A stretch of 64,000 nt of DNA, taken from positions 310,001-374,000 of the forward strand of contig JBAZWV010000002.1 in the NCBI GenBank assembly GCA_041660225.1, given 5' to 3'. A program made the translations under genes and the position numbers. The notes beneath the pieces were generated by a model, which did not search any database, had not been told where the DNA came from, and saw nothing but the letters and a program-made list of their open reading frames with translations. This document shows positions 7,944-16,789 of the stretch, piece by piece; within the stretch, counting starts at the first letter, position 1, and every line of letters starts with the position of its first letter. The DNA comes from JBAZWV01 sp041660225 (GTDB lineage Bacteria; Patescibacteriota; Patescibacteriia; 2-12-FULL-60-25).

Positions 7944-10160
7944 TTATCTAGCCTTCATCACATCTTCGAGTTTCACCGACAAAAGCTGTGACACCCCGTC
8001 GTCCCCCATCGTGACCCCATAGAGGACATGCGCCTGGTCCATGGTCGCCCGATTATGGGTAACGACAATAAATTGCGTGCGGTCTGCTAGGGTCCCAAGG
8101 ATTTCCGCAAACTTCCGCGAGTTCGACTCGTCGAGCGCCGCATCGACCTCGTCGAGCACCACGAACGGTGATGGATTGGTCGCCATAATGGCACAGATGA
8201 GCGCGATCGACGTAAGAGCTCGTTCGCCCCCTGAGAGCAACGCAATCCCCTTCAGACGTTTGCCTGGAGGCGTCGCTTGAATATCGATTCCGGCGGGACC
8301 GGCATTCATGTCCGGCTCGGAAAGGATGTTTCCATCCTCATCCGTTTCAGGCTCCGCTGCGACTTCGATAAGTTTCGCTTCTCCCCCGCCAAACAGTTTC
8401 TTGAAAAAGGATCCAAACTCGCGATCCAGTAGATGGAATGACGTATCCGCGCGTTCCTTAATGGTCTTATCAAGTTCCGCGATGATCGATTCAAGCGACC
8501 CCATCGCCTGCGTCAGATCTTGTGTCTGGCTCGCAAGATCGTCGAACCGTTTCTTCGTTTCTTCATACTCCTTGAGCACCTCCGGATCGATTCCGCCGAT
8601 CCATTCGAGCTGCGAGCGAAGCTTCGTCAGTCGCGGCAAAAGCGTATCGTACGACCCGCCTTCCGGAGGCTTCGCCGTTTTCGCGAGCTCTTCCAATTGC
8701 GCTTCGAGACCCGGTGCCTGCGCGCGTAATTCAAGCAGGAAGGCATCGCGACGCGTCTCGATACGCGCGACGTCCACCGCGGCACTTGAGGCCTTGTGCT
8801 CGGCTTCTGTCGCTTCACGGCGAAGTGCGGACAGCTTGTGCTGCAACTCAAAAATGTGTGAACGCTTCGCTTCTTCATTCTTGTTCCATGCATCGAGTTT
8901 TTTCTTCGTCTCTTCGATCTTGGCATCAAGCGCATGCATCGCATCCATGAGACGCTCCGTTTCTTTTTCGATTTTCGGATCGGTCGGTGCCGCCGCTTCC
9001 GGCTCGGGCGCCGGACGCTGCAGCTTCCCAAGAAGATCGCCGTTTGATGAACGGATTTCTTCGACAAGCGACTTCACCTTCGCGATATCCGGCGAAGCGG
9101 CATCCAGCAATGTCCACAGCTTGTCGTGCTGTGCCTTGAGTTGATCGATCGATTCGATGATTTTCGAGAGCGGGAGCGGTGACCACGGTTTTTCGGCTCG
9201 GATCTTCGCAACTTCACGCGATGATTCAAGCTTCAACTGCTCTTCACGAAGCTTCGAGCGTTCACCCGCGAGGACATCAAGCGCCGTTTGAATCTCCCGA
9301 AATCCTTCAGAGCGCGGTATCGCTTTTTCAAGCGTCGAAAGCTCCCCCTCAAGTCCTTCTGCTTCCTTCGCACGTGATCCCGCCGCATCTTCCGCCGCCT
9401 TGTGCGACGTTTGCGCAACCGTAAGACGCGTCGTGATGTCCTTCCACATTCCTCCGTAATACGTCCGTTCAAGTTCGCGCACTTCTTCCTGAATACCATC
9501 GCGTTCCTGAAGACGTTTCGCCTGTCGTTCAAGGGAAGACAGACGTGGACCGATTTCACGGAGCAATAATTCCGCCTGTTTCAAATTATCTTTCGTCGCA
9601 TCCAACTTATTCATCGATGATTGTCGCTTAAGTTGGAACGGACGGAGTCCTGCAGCTTCATCAAAAAACTCTTTGCGCTCGGCAGGCGATGCAACGAGCA
9701 CCGCATCAACCATCCCCTGCCCGATCACACTGTAGGTGCGTTGTCCGATGCCCGCTTGGGCAAGGAGGAGAGCCACATCCGTCAGACGTGCGCTCTGTCG
9801 GTTCACTTCATACTCGGATTGTCCGTCACGATACAACCGGCGCGTCACGACGATCTCGGCGAGATCGATCTCGCTCTTGTCGTCGTTCACGAGCGTCATG
9901 CTGATCTCGGCAAAACCGGCACGCGACTTCTTTTCGGAACCGGAAAAAATAACATCTTCGGATTTCTTGCCGCGAAGCAGCTTCATACTCTGCTCCCCCA
10001 TCACCCAGCGGATCGCATCGGCGATATTCGACTTGCCGGACCCGTTCGGTCCGACCACGGCGGTGAGTCCGCGGCGACCGCCCGTATCCGGAAGAAATTC
10101 GAGCACGGTCTTTTGTGCGAAGGTCTTAAATCCCTGGAGTTCGAGGCGGCGAAGATACAT
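7944..10160 (-). CDS. smc: Short SMC-type chromosome segregation ATPase lacking a normal hinge
   Basis: 738 residues against about 1170 for a standard bacterial SMC. The head is complete. The Walker A is GPNGSGKSN (about 37-45), the Q-loop is YSVIGQG (about 150), the signature is LSGGERALTS (642), and the Walker B is FVVLDEVDAALDES with DE near 670. The coiled-coil arms are shortened. Where the globular hinge should be there is only a proline/alanine-rich linker (around residues 385-405, RPAPEPEAAAPTDP). SMC proteins use ATP to tether and extrude DNA loops; the hinge normally dimerises them. Loss of the hinge implies a different way of pairing, or a RecN/SbcC-like role. The frame is intact with no sign of internal deletion by mutation. 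It is divergent from rbfA with 61 bp between starts. Confidence 0.88.
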   Translation of the reverse strand: MYLRRLELQGFKTFAQKTVLEFLPDTGGRRGLTAVVGPNGSGKSNIADAIRWVMGEQSMKLLRGKKSEDVIFSGSEKKSRAGFAEISMTLVNDDKSEIDLAEIVVTRRLYRDGQSEYEVNRQSARLTDVALLLAQAGIGQRTYSVIGQGMVDAVLVASPAERKEFFDEAAGLRPFQLKRQSSMNKLDATKDNLKQAELLLREIGPRLSSLERQAKRLQERDGIQEEVRELERTYYGGMWKDITTRLTVAQTSHKAAEDAAGSRAKEAEGLEGELSTLEKAIPRSEGFREIQTALDVLAGERSKLREEQLKLESSREVAKIRAEKPWSPLPLSKIIESIDQLKAQHDKLWTLLDAASPDIAKVKSLVEEIRSSNGDLLGKLQRPAPEPEAAAPTDPKIEKETERLMDAMHALDAKIEETKKKLDAWNKNEEAKRSHIFELQHKLSALRREATEAEHKASSAAVDVARIETRRDAFLLELRAQAPGLEAQLEELAKTAKPPEGGSYDTLLPRLTKLRSQLEWIGGIDPEVLKEYEETKKRFDDLASQTQDLTQAMGSLESIIAELDKTIKERADTSFHLLDREFGSFFKKLFGGGEAKLIEVAAEPETDEDGNILSEPDMNAGPAGIDIQATPPGKRLKGIALLSGGERALTSIALICAIMATNPSPFVVLDEVDAALDESNSRKFAEILGTLADRTQFIVVTHNRATMDQAHVLYGVTMGDDGVSQLLSVKLEDVMKAR

Positions 10161-10221
10161 AGGTCGCTCATAGGGTATCGGACCTTCCCGAAAATGGGTA
10201 GGGACGGTAGGCTTGCAATAT

Positions 10222-10581
10222 ATGCCTCATACGAAACGGCTCGAAGAAGGCGGCGGAATGCAGCATTTTCGCGAAGCGCTCGCACAGGTCGTGCGCGAGG
10301 TTGTTGAGTTTCCGGTCGGCGCATTCGTCACGGTCGTCGACGCCAAGCTCACGCGCGACACGAAGCACGCCAAGGGCGTCATCTCGGTCTTGCCCGTTGA
10401 GATGGAAAAAGACGTCTTAAAACAACTCAAAGAATACGAGAAAGAAATCAAAGAAGGTCTGGCCGAACACCTCCGCCTCCGCCGCATCCCCCGCCTCCAC
10501 TGGGGCTTCGATCACACCGAAGCTTTCGTCGGAAGCATCGACGACACGATCAACGAATTAAAGGCAAAGGGAGAGCTCTAG
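10222..10581 (+). CDS. rbfA: Ribosome-binding factor A
   Basis: 119 residues, the normal RbfA length. The start at 10222 (ATG) gives MPHTKRLEEGGGMQHFREAL. The KH-like fold follows with VGAFVTVVDAKLTRDTKHAK, the region that in RbfA carries the conserved strand around the kinked helix. The C-terminal RIPRLHWGFDHTEA stretch matches the family's (P)xLxFxxD element. RbfA binds the 30S subunit and helps mature the 5' end of 16S rRNA. The following gene is an NrnA-like DHH hydrolase, the neighbour also seen in many infB-rbfA-nrnA clusters. Confidence 0.88.
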   Translation: MPHTKRLEEGGGMQHFREALAQVVREVVEFPVGAFVTVVDAKLTRDTKHAKGVISVLPVEMEKDVLKQLKEYEKEIKEGLAEHLRLRRIPRLHWGFDHTEAFVGSIDDTINELKAKGEL

Positions 10582-10583
10582 GG

Positions 10584-10612
10584 TTGACGGTTCGTTCGAT
10601 GTTGGGTAGGCT
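10584..10612 (+). promoter_or_regulatory. Promoter of the NrnA-like gene, abutting the start codon
   Basis: TTGACG (10584-10589), 17-bp spacer, TAGGCT (10607-10612). The ATG at 10623 follows after only 10 bases, so the transcript should be nearly leaderless. Confidence 0.65.
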
Positions 10613-10622
10613 CCTTGGTCGC

Positions 10623-11585
10623 ATGAAGAACACCCATCTCTTCGGACAAATCCGTGAAACGATTCGAACCTCGAATCGGATTTTGCTTGTGACGGACGGG
10701 AAGGCAGATGGCGACTCCATTGGATCAACCACAGCGATGGTGAGCTGGCTTCTGGATGAAGGAAAGGACGTCGAAGTGTTTTGCATTGAAGCGATTCCAT
10801 CATATCTCCACTTCCTCGACCATGCCCATCGGATCAGTATGGATCCAACGATCTTTTCGAAATCGTATGATCTCGTGATGACGTTTGATGCAAGCGATCC
10901 CGCGCGCTGTGGCCTCACCGCCCATTATCCGAAAATCCCGACGCAACCGCACGTCATCGTATTTGATCATCATGAAACGAATCCCCGCTACGGACACACG
11001 AATGCGATCTTCACAGATGCAGGATCTACGTGCGAAGTCGTGTATTCTTTTTTCATCGCGAACGATGTGCGCCTCGACGCTCGCATGGCGACGTCCCTTC
11101 TTACCGGCATCACGACGGACACGACGAGCTTCACGAATGCCGCGACGACCTCAAAAGGAATGGATGCGGCTGCACATCTCATCCGCTCCGGCGCTCGTCA
11201 CACAGACATTCTGGCGAACGTCGTTAAAAATACGTCGATGGATGCGTTGAAGCTCTGGGGCATCGCACTCTCACGTCTTCGCACGAATGAGAAACTCGGC
11301 ATCGCGTCGACGTATCTTCTTCAGAGTGACTTCAAGAAGCCGGAAGACGAAGAACTTGTCGGTGGTCTCTCAAATTTCTTGAGCGGCGTCACCACGGGAA
11401 CCGACACCACCCTCATCCTCCACGAACGCCCCGACGGAACCGTCCGAGGATCATTCCGCAGCGTAAAACGCGACATTTCCAAACTCGCCAAACTCCTAAG
11501 CGGCGGCGGTCACAAGAAGGCGGCCGGATTTACGGTAAAGGGTCACATCGAAGTGACGCTAAAAGGACCGAGAATCGTCGCCTAA
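10623..11585 (+). CDS. DHH-family phosphoesterase, NrnA/bifunctional oligoribonuclease-like
   Basis: 320 residues. The DHH domain shows KADGDSIGS (motif I), FDASDP, VIVFDHHETNP (DHH motif III) and ITTDTTSF. The C-terminal DHHA1 domain ends with LLSGGGHKKAAGF, the GGGH substrate-binding motif. The family degrades short oligoribonucleotides and 3'-phosphoadenosine 5'-phosphate with Mn2+. In motif I the usual leading His (SHxxPDxD) is replaced by Asp (TDGKADGD), so one metal ligand differs. I chose ATG 10623 over an upstream TTG because the TTG lies inside the -35 box. It follows rbfA by about 40 nt. Confidence 0.85.
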   Translation: MKNTHLFGQIRETIRTSNRILLVTDGKADGDSIGSTTAMVSWLLDEGKDVEVFCIEAIPSYLHFLDHAHRISMDPTIFSKSYDLVMTFDASDPARCGLTAHYPKIPTQPHVIVFDHHETNPRYGHTNAIFTDAGSTCEVVYSFFIANDVRLDARMATSLLTGITTDTTSFTNAATTSKGMDAAAHLIRSGARHTDILANVVKNTSMDALKLWGIALSRLRTNEKLGIASTYLLQSDFKKPEDEELVGGLSNFLSGVTTGTDTTLILHERPDGTVRGSFRSVKRDISKLAKLLSGGGHKKAAGFTVKGHIEVTLKGPRIVA

Positions 11586-11610
11586 TCTTCTCCCCATTTC
11601 CTCCTCTCAG

Positions 11611-11702
11611 CTAAGCGAGGGATGGGAATCCGAAGCGGACGAGGACGTTGACCATATACAGTGGGAATCCGCAGGTAGCGCAGGATCCCATCCCTCGATT
11701 AG
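11611..11702. repeat. Long spaced inverted repeat (element B) between nrnA-like gene and clpP
   Basis: Left arm 11611-11631 and right arm 11683-11702 pair over 20 bases with one mismatch and one bulge (cgagggatggga core). The loop is about 50 bases. A direct repeat TGGGAATCCG occurs at the left arm (11623) and in the loop (11663). The loop shares CGAGGAC and CCGCAG with element A at 5379-5484, although the stems differ. Confidence 0.75.
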
Positions 11703-11714
11703 CACTCCCATCAT

Positions 11715-11743
11715 TTGACTGCTAAAAAGCCATACGCTAGGAT
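11715..11743 (+). promoter_or_regulatory. Promoter of clpP, abutting the start codon
   Basis: TTGACT (11715-11720), 17-bp spacer, TAGGAT (11738-11743). The ATG at 11754 is 10 bases further on. The promoter decides the start: the longer reading frame from 11715 would begin inside the -35 box. Confidence 0.75.
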
Positions 11744-11753
11744 GCCATTACAT

Positions 11754-12368
11754 ATGCGTAATCCCTACGACATCCGTTCCGAGATTTCAAATAACTACCT
11801 GGTTCCGACCGTCATTGAAAAAACGAATTACGGCGAACGCGCGTACGATATCTACTCGCGTCTTTTGAAGGACCGTATCATCATGCTTGGTTCCGCCATC
11901 AACGATGACGTCGCAAACATCATCGTTGCCCAGATTCTCTTTTTGGAAAGCCAGGACAAGACGAAAGACATTAAACTCTACGTAAACTCCCCCGGCGGAT
12001 CGGTCACGGCCGGTCTCGCGATCTACGACACGATGCAGCACGTGAGCTGTGACGTCTCAACGATCTGTATGGGCATGGCCGCGTCCATGGGCGCAATCAT
12101 TCTCGCGGGTGGCGCCAAAGGCAAACGCTTTGCTCTCCCCAACTCCGAGATCATGATCCACCAACCGCTCGGCGGCATGGAAGGACAGGCGACGGACATC
12201 AAAATCCACGCCGAACGCATCATCCAGATGCGCGAACAGCTTAACAAGATCTTGCAAAAGCACACCGGCCAACCATTCAAGAAAATCGACGAAGACACGG
12301 AGCGCGACAACTTCATGCTTCCGAAGAAAGCCCTCGAATACGGCATCATCGACAAAGTCATCGGCTAA
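11754..12368 (+). CDS. clpP: ATP-dependent Clp protease proteolytic subunit
   Basis: 204 residues, normal for ClpP. The catalytic triad is visible: Ser111 in GMAASMGAI, His136 in MIHQPLGG and Asp185 in DTERDNFM. The NSPGGSVTAGLAIYDTM segment forms the oxyanion and handle region. ClpP forms a tetradecameric serine protease chamber fed by Clp ATPases, none of which is encoded in this window. The start at 11754 (MRNPYDIRSE) follows the promoter and gives the short N-terminus expected for the mature enzyme. A strong bidirectional terminator separates it from convergent gyrA. Confidence 0.95.
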   Translation: MRNPYDIRSEISNNYLVPTVIEKTNYGERAYDIYSRLLKDRIIMLGSAINDDVANIIVAQILFLESQDKTKDIKLYVNSPGGSVTAGLAIYDTMQHVSCDVSTICMGMAASMGAIILAGGAKGKRFALPNSEIMIHQPLGGMEGQATDIKIHAERIIQMREQLNKILQKHTGQPFKKIDEDTERDNFMLPKKALEYGIIDKVIG

Positions 12369-12381
12369 TCTAACAAGGTAA

Positions 12382-12417
12382 CAAAAAAACGGGTCCTTGA
12401 TTGGACCCGTTTTTTTG
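12382..12417. terminator. Bidirectional terminator between clpP and gyrA
   Basis: An A-run, ACGGGTCC, a TTGATT loop, GGACCCGT and a T-run form a symmetrical hairpin serving both convergent genes. Confidence 0.9.
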
Positions 12418-12422
12418 TTCTC

Positions 12423-14957
12423 CTACTCCTCCCCTTCCACGATATCTTCTTTGTCCACGAACGCGACGCTCGACACGAGATCGCCTTCTTCTTTGAAGCG
12501 CATGACACGAACGCCTTGCGTGTCGCGACCGAGGGACGGAACAGTCTTGAACGGAACGCGGATGACGATACCTTTCTTTGAAATCAGGATGAGATCGCGA
12601 GGGTCTTCCTTATCCGAGATAAACGCACCGACGAGGCCACCTGTCTTCGCCGTGACTTTCATCGTGCGGATGCCGGAGCCGCCGCGTCCTTGGAGTTTGT
12701 ATTCATCAAGCGTCGTGCGCTTCCCGAGACCGTTCTCAGCGATCGTAAAGAGCTGACCCGTCTTGCCGAGTTCCTTCGGAATCACGTCCATACCGATCAC
12801 GGCGTCGTTTTTCTTGAGTTTGATTCCGCGAACACCGGCGGCTTGGCGACCCATGGCGCGCACATCGTCTTCGCCGAAGCGGATCGATTGTCCATTCTTG
12901 GTCACGAGCGAAATTTCATCCTTGCCGCTCGTCGGTTTCACCCAGTTCAGATCATCTCCGTCGTGGAGCGTGATCGCGATGAGGCCGTTACGGCGCACGT
13001 TCGCAAAATCTTCGAGAGCGGTCTTCTTAATCGTTCCCTGGTTCGTCACCATGACGAGGAATTTGAACGGAACCTCTTCGGATTTCTTCTTTTTGCCGGA
13101 AAGATAGTGGTCCATCGGCAAAATCGCGGACACTTTTTCGCCCGGAGCAAGCTGCAAGAAGTTCACGATCGCCTGACCCTTGGAGGTTCGGCTCCCCTGC
13201 GGCACTTCGAACGCTTTGAGCAGGAAGGCGCGACCGCGTGTTGTGAAAAACAGGAGGTCGGCGTGCGTGTTGGTCGAGAACAGATGCTCGACTTGGTCTT
13301 CTTCTTTCGTTGTAAGACCAGATACGCCCTTACCACCACGGCGCTGTTGTCGAAACGTGTCCGGAGGCAGGCGCTTCACATATCCATCCGCCGTAATCAT
13401 GACGACGGTGTCTTCTTCGGGGATCAAATCCTCGACGGAGAACTCGCCAAGGGGGGACTTGATGATCTGCGTGCGGCGTTCGTCGCCGAATTTCTCCTTG
13501 ATCTCCAAAATTTCCTTCTTGATGATGTCGAGCATCTTCTTCGCCGACTTCAAGATGGATTCGAGCTCCTTGATCAGCTCCATTTTCTCGTTGTATTCCT
13601 GTTCGACCTTCAAGCGCTCAAGGTTCGCAAGCTGTTGGAGGCGCATTTCGAGAATGGCGACCGATTGCAACTCCGAAAGCTTGAACTTCGACATCAAATT
13701 GCCGCGTGCTTCGTCTTTGTCTTTCGACTTTTTGATCGTCGCGATGATTTCGTCGATCTTGAGGAGCGCGATGCGGAGACCTTCCAAGATGTGCGCGCGG
13801 TCCTTGGCCTTTGCAAGGTCGTGTTCGGTGCGACGGCGCACAATCACCTGGCGATGCTTGATGTATTCCTCAAGAATGTTCTTGAGCGTGAGCACGCGCG
13901 GCTGAACGCCATCAACGACCGCGAGCATGTTTACGTGGAACGTCTCCTGAAGCTGCGTCATCTTGAAGAGCTGGTTCAGCACCTTCTTGGGATAGGCATC
14001 TTTCTTGAGTTCAATGACCACGCGCACGCCATCCTTGTTCGATTCATCGCGCAAATCCTTGATGCCGTCGAGTTTCTTTTCTTGCACCAGCGTCGCGATA
14101 TGCTCAAGCATCGTCGCCTTGTTCACCTGGTACGGAATTTCGGTGATGAGAATGCGGAAGCTGCCGTTCTTTTCTTCAACAATCTCGGTCTTCGCACGCA
14201 TCACGATGCCGCCTTTGCCTGTCGCGTAGGCCTGCAAGATATCTTTCACGTTGTAGATGACGCCTCCCGTCGGAAAATCAGGACCTTTGACGAATGCCAT
14301 CAATTCTTCGACGGTGATCTCCGGATTTTCGATGAGTGCGGCAACAGCGTCACACAACTCGGTAAGATTATGCGGCGGAATATTCGTCGCCATGCCGACC
14401 GCGATGCCGAGCGTACCGTTCAAAAGCAGGTTCGGAAGCTTGGCAGGAAGGACGGTCGGTTCTTTGTGTGAACCGTCGTAGTTGGGTGCGAAGTTGACCG
14501 TGTCTTTATCGATATCAAACAGCATCTCTTCGGCAATGGATGCGAGCTTCGCTTCCGTATAACGATAGGCAGCGGCCGAGTCACCATCGAGCGAACCGAA
14601 GTTTCCTTGACCCTTGATGAGCGGATAACGCAACGAAAAATCCTGCGCCATGCGCACGAGAGAATCGTACACGGCACTGTCGCCATGTGGGTGATATTTG
14701 CCGAGCACATCTCCAACCACGGTCGCACACTTCTTGAACTTCGCGGTGGACCGGAGGCCGGACTGCCACATGGAATACAAAATACGACGGTGCACCGGTT
14801 TCAACCCATCGCGAACATCCGGCAAGGCGCGCGAAATGATGACGGACATCGCATAGTCGAGATATGCGGCGCGCATTTCTTCGACGATGGGACGTTGTTC
14901 GATGTTACCGACGTTGGAACCGGGGACGATCGCGGGAAGGATTTCTTTGGAGGCCAT
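12423..14957 (-). CDS. gyrA: DNA gyrase subunit A
   Basis: 844 residues. The catalytic tyrosine is Tyr133 in AAAYRYTEAKL. The winged-helix region with KYHPHGDSAVYDSLVRM is standard, with a serine at the classic quinolone position. A long coiled-coil segment spans about 430-500. The C-terminal beta-pinwheel contains the GyrA box QRRGGKG, which distinguishes gyrase from ParC and supports DNA wrapping and negative supercoiling. gyrB is not in the window. It is last in a unit with a membrane protein 3 nt upstream and a metallo-beta-lactamase-fold gene before that. Confidence 0.95.
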   Translation of the reverse strand: MASKEILPAIVPGSNVGNIEQRPIVEEMRAAYLDYAMSVIISRALPDVRDGLKPVHRRILYSMWQSGLRSTAKFKKCATVVGDVLGKYHPHGDSAVYDSLVRMAQDFSLRYPLIKGQGNFGSLDGDSAAAYRYTEAKLASIAEEMLFDIDKDTVNFAPNYDGSHKEPTVLPAKLPNLLLNGTLGIAVGMATNIPPHNLTELCDAVAALIENPEITVEELMAFVKGPDFPTGGVIYNVKDILQAYATGKGGIVMRAKTEIVEEKNGSFRILITEIPYQVNKATMLEHIATLVQEKKLDGIKDLRDESNKDGVRVVIELKKDAYPKKVLNQLFKMTQLQETFHVNMLAVVDGVQPRVLTLKNILEEYIKHRQVIVRRRTEHDLAKAKDRAHILEGLRIALLKIDEIIATIKKSKDKDEARGNLMSKFKLSELQSVAILEMRLQQLANLERLKVEQEYNEKMELIKELESILKSAKKMLDIIKKEILEIKEKFGDERRTQIIKSPLGEFSVEDLIPEEDTVVMITADGYVKRLPPDTFRQQRRGGKGVSGLTTKEEDQVEHLFSTNTHADLLFFTTRGRAFLLKAFEVPQGSRTSKGQAIVNFLQLAPGEKVSAILPMDHYLSGKKKKSEEVPFKFLVMVTNQGTIKKTALEDFANVRRNGLIAITLHDGDDLNWVKPTSGKDEISLVTKNGQSIRFGEDDVRAMGRQAAGVRGIKLKKNDAVIGMDVIPKELGKTGQLFTIAENGLGKRTTLDEYKLQGRGGSGIRTMKVTAKTGGLVGAFISDKEDPRDLILISKKGIVIRVPFKTVPSLGRDTQGVRVMRFKEEGDLVSSVAFVDKEDIVEGEE

Positions 14958-14960
14958 ATC

Positions 14961-15491
14961 TTACGGTGTGGTCGTGACGGTGGACGATGAAGGTTGAAGT
15001 TGTGGTTTGAACAGGTTGTCGGAAGGGGTTGTTTTTGAGGTGGAGCTCGAGGCATTCAGCTCAGCCGCCATCTGATTGAGAAGTGCTTGTTCGGCTGAGA
15101 GCTGGTCGAGGCGGGTCGCGATATCTTCGAAGCCTTGTTTGAGCTCATTTGCACCCTCTGTTACTGCTGTCTCTGCAAACGCTCCGGTCAAATCTTTCAC
15201 CTGTTGCAGGTTGGGATCAACCGGACCGGCCAATGACTTCTGAATGCCGCTCCCGACCGTGTACACCCAAGCGCAGACAATGAAGGTGAGACAGACGAAG
15301 ACTCCCGCCCACAGACTGACGCGCTGTATGGGATCAGCCGGACGACGGGCGGCCGCGTGTGCAAGGATCAACTCGCGTTTTTCCGCGGACGAGAGGATGC
15401 GCGGCGCAACGTGGATCTCGGATTCGGATGCCTCTCCGCCTGCGCGACGCCGCACAGGTGATTTTCGGGAAGAGTGGCGAGGCAGAGGCAT
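14961..15491 (-). CDS. Single-pass membrane protein of unknown function
   Basis: 176 residues. A basic cytoplasmic N-terminus of about 60 residues (RKSPVRRRAGG, then EKRELILAHAAARR) precedes one membrane segment near residues 62-83. The extracellular part includes a heptad-like helix (about 95-145) and a Ser/Thr/Pro-rich tail. I do not recognise the family. It lies 8 nt after the metallo-beta-lactamase-fold gene and 3 nt before gyrA, so it is co-transcribed with gyrase. That context alone does not give a function. Confidence 0.7.
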   Translation of the reverse strand: MPLPRHSSRKSPVRRRAGGEASESEIHVAPRILSSAEKRELILAHAAARRPADPIQRVSLWAGVFVCLTFIVCAWVYTVGSGIQKSLAGPVDPNLQQVKDLTGAFAETAVTEGANELKQGFEDIATRLDQLSAEQALLNQMAAELNASSSTSKTTPSDNLFKPQLQPSSSTVTTTP

Positions 15492-15499
15492 ATGAATCG

Positions 15500-16144
15500 T
15501 CAGGCGCGTTCGAGAACAACGATAAGGACGTCGTCAGCAGGCAAATCTTTTTTTGTAATTTTGAGCTTCGAAGCATCCTGGCGTTTGGACGCGCCCATTT
15601 GTTTGCAGAAGGCGTCCACCGTTCCGAGCTTCTCCTTGATCCCGGGTACGTCGTAATACATCGGAATGACGATACGGGGTTCAACGCTGGAAATCACATC
15701 GACAGCCTTCTTGGCATCAAGGACTTCCCCGCCTCCAACCGGCAAGAAGAGGATATCGATGTCACCAAGCTGTTCAATTTCATGAGTCGTGAGCGCACGA
15801 TTGATCTGTCCAAGGAATGCGAGTGAGATTCCTTCTGCGTCGAACCGATACACGATCGGACGAAGCTCATCTTTTTCCGCTGCCGGATCTTGAATGCCGT
15901 GAGCAAACATTCCCTGCACTTCGTACTCCCCTGGGTCTGTCACCGTGAACGGCGAACCGAGCACTCCTTCAAGATTGAACCGCTCCTTGTCCTGATGCGA
16001 GAGCACCAGCATGTCGGGTTCGATGGTCCGCGGGAAGCGCAAACCTGACTCGTTTGGGTACGGATCCGTGAGAAGTGTCGCTTCGGTTTCTCCTTGCTTG
16101 GCTTCGATCCGAATGGACGAGAAGCCGTGCCAAAAAATCTGCAT
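15500..16144 (-). CDS. Metallo-beta-lactamase-fold protein with degenerate metal site
   Basis: 214 residues, COG2220/UlaG-like. The opening IFWHGFSSIRIEAK matches the start of UlaG-type hydrolases, and VLSHQDKERFN sits where the HxHxDH metal motif belongs. Only one His and the Asp remain there, so the usual two-zinc centre is incomplete. Later elements (FLGQINRALTTHEIEQLGDIDILFLPVGG and VIPMYYDV) follow the family's normal order. It may be a non-catalytic or altered hydrolase. It is first in the unit leading to gyrA. Confidence 0.75.
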   Translation of the reverse strand: MQIFWHGFSSIRIEAKQGETEATLLTDPYPNESGLRFPRTIEPDMLVLSHQDKERFNLEGVLGSPFTVTDPGEYEVQGMFAHGIQDPAAEKDELRPIVYRFDAEGISLAFLGQINRALTTHEIEQLGDIDILFLPVGGGEVLDAKKAVDVISSVEPRIVIPMYYDVPGIKEKLGTVDAFCKQMGASKRQDASKLKITKKDLPADDVLIVVLERA

Positions 16145-16265
16145 AATCTAGGCAAAATCTGTATGGTCTGGAATGACGAAATCGTACCACGCCTTTATGA
16201 GGAAAACAACAGACAAAAGACCATAAAAGACGGGCTCTTTTTAAGATTTTTTTATCATTCATCCG

Positions 16266-16294
16266 TTGACAAGCAGCGTCAATTTTGCTACATC
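16266..16294 (+). promoter_or_regulatory. Probable promoter of the 16.3 kb orphan gene pair
   Basis: TTGACA at 16266-16271 is followed 17 bases later by TACATC, a weak -10. The first gene starts at 16344 with a GTGAGG ribosome binding site. Confidence 0.45.
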
Positions 16295-16343
16295 TTTGCA
16301 TGTCCTTTTGGCATCAACTCGCAACACACCAAAGTGAGGGCTC

Positions 16344-16778
16344 ATGAGTATTCTCCTCATCATCATCGCGTGCGTTACTCCGCTCAGCATCGGGTACATC
16401 CTCTTCGTATTCCACCTCGAGGCGAGAGAGTGGAAAACATATACGGGCGTCCTCCCGGAAGGTGTCGTCCTTCAAGGAGATCCAAGAGCATGGGGACCGC
16501 TCTGGATCATCCGGTGGCACATGCTCCCCTGGGGCTGGAAGAGCGTCCACGTCTTCCGCATCAAAAGCGGCAGTCCGGTTTTCCTCGGCTACAAGCCTGT
16601 AAACGGACCGGCTGTTGTCACCAAAAAACATGTGAACGCAAAAACGGTTCACATGCGTGTGGGTCGCGTTCCATCAACGTACTTCGCGCTCAACAACGAG
16701 AGCAAGCCGGTGCGACTCATCTACGACCAAACGTGCCTCCTGAATGATCCTCAGGTCCACGGTCAGAATGTGTACTGA
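16344..16778 (+). CDS. Orphan membrane-anchored protein
   Basis: 144 residues. An N-terminal hydrophobic segment (about residues 4-24) is followed by a soluble part with several tryptophans (WGPLWIIRWHMLPWGWKS), then a beta-rich region to the end. I recognise no family. The ATG at 16344 is preceded by GTGAGGG. The gene stands alone on the plus strand between minus-strand operons, followed 11 nt later by a 42-residue hydrophobic protein. Both probably form one unit, ended by the terminator at 16920. Confidence 0.7.
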   Translation: MSILLIIIACVTPLSIGYILFVFHLEAREWKTYTGVLPEGVVLQGDPRAWGPLWIIRWHMLPWGWKSVHVFRIKSGSPVFLGYKPVNGPAVVTKKHVNAKTVHMRVGRVPSTYFALNNESKPVRLIYDQTCLLNDPQVHGQNVY

Positions 16779-16789
16779 AAGGAAGACCC

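Noticed and set aside
12690..14471. 593-residue plus-strand frame opposite gyrA
   Set aside because: It is antisense to a clear gyrA. Its low-complexity composition follows the complement of GyrA codons and it has no family resemblance.
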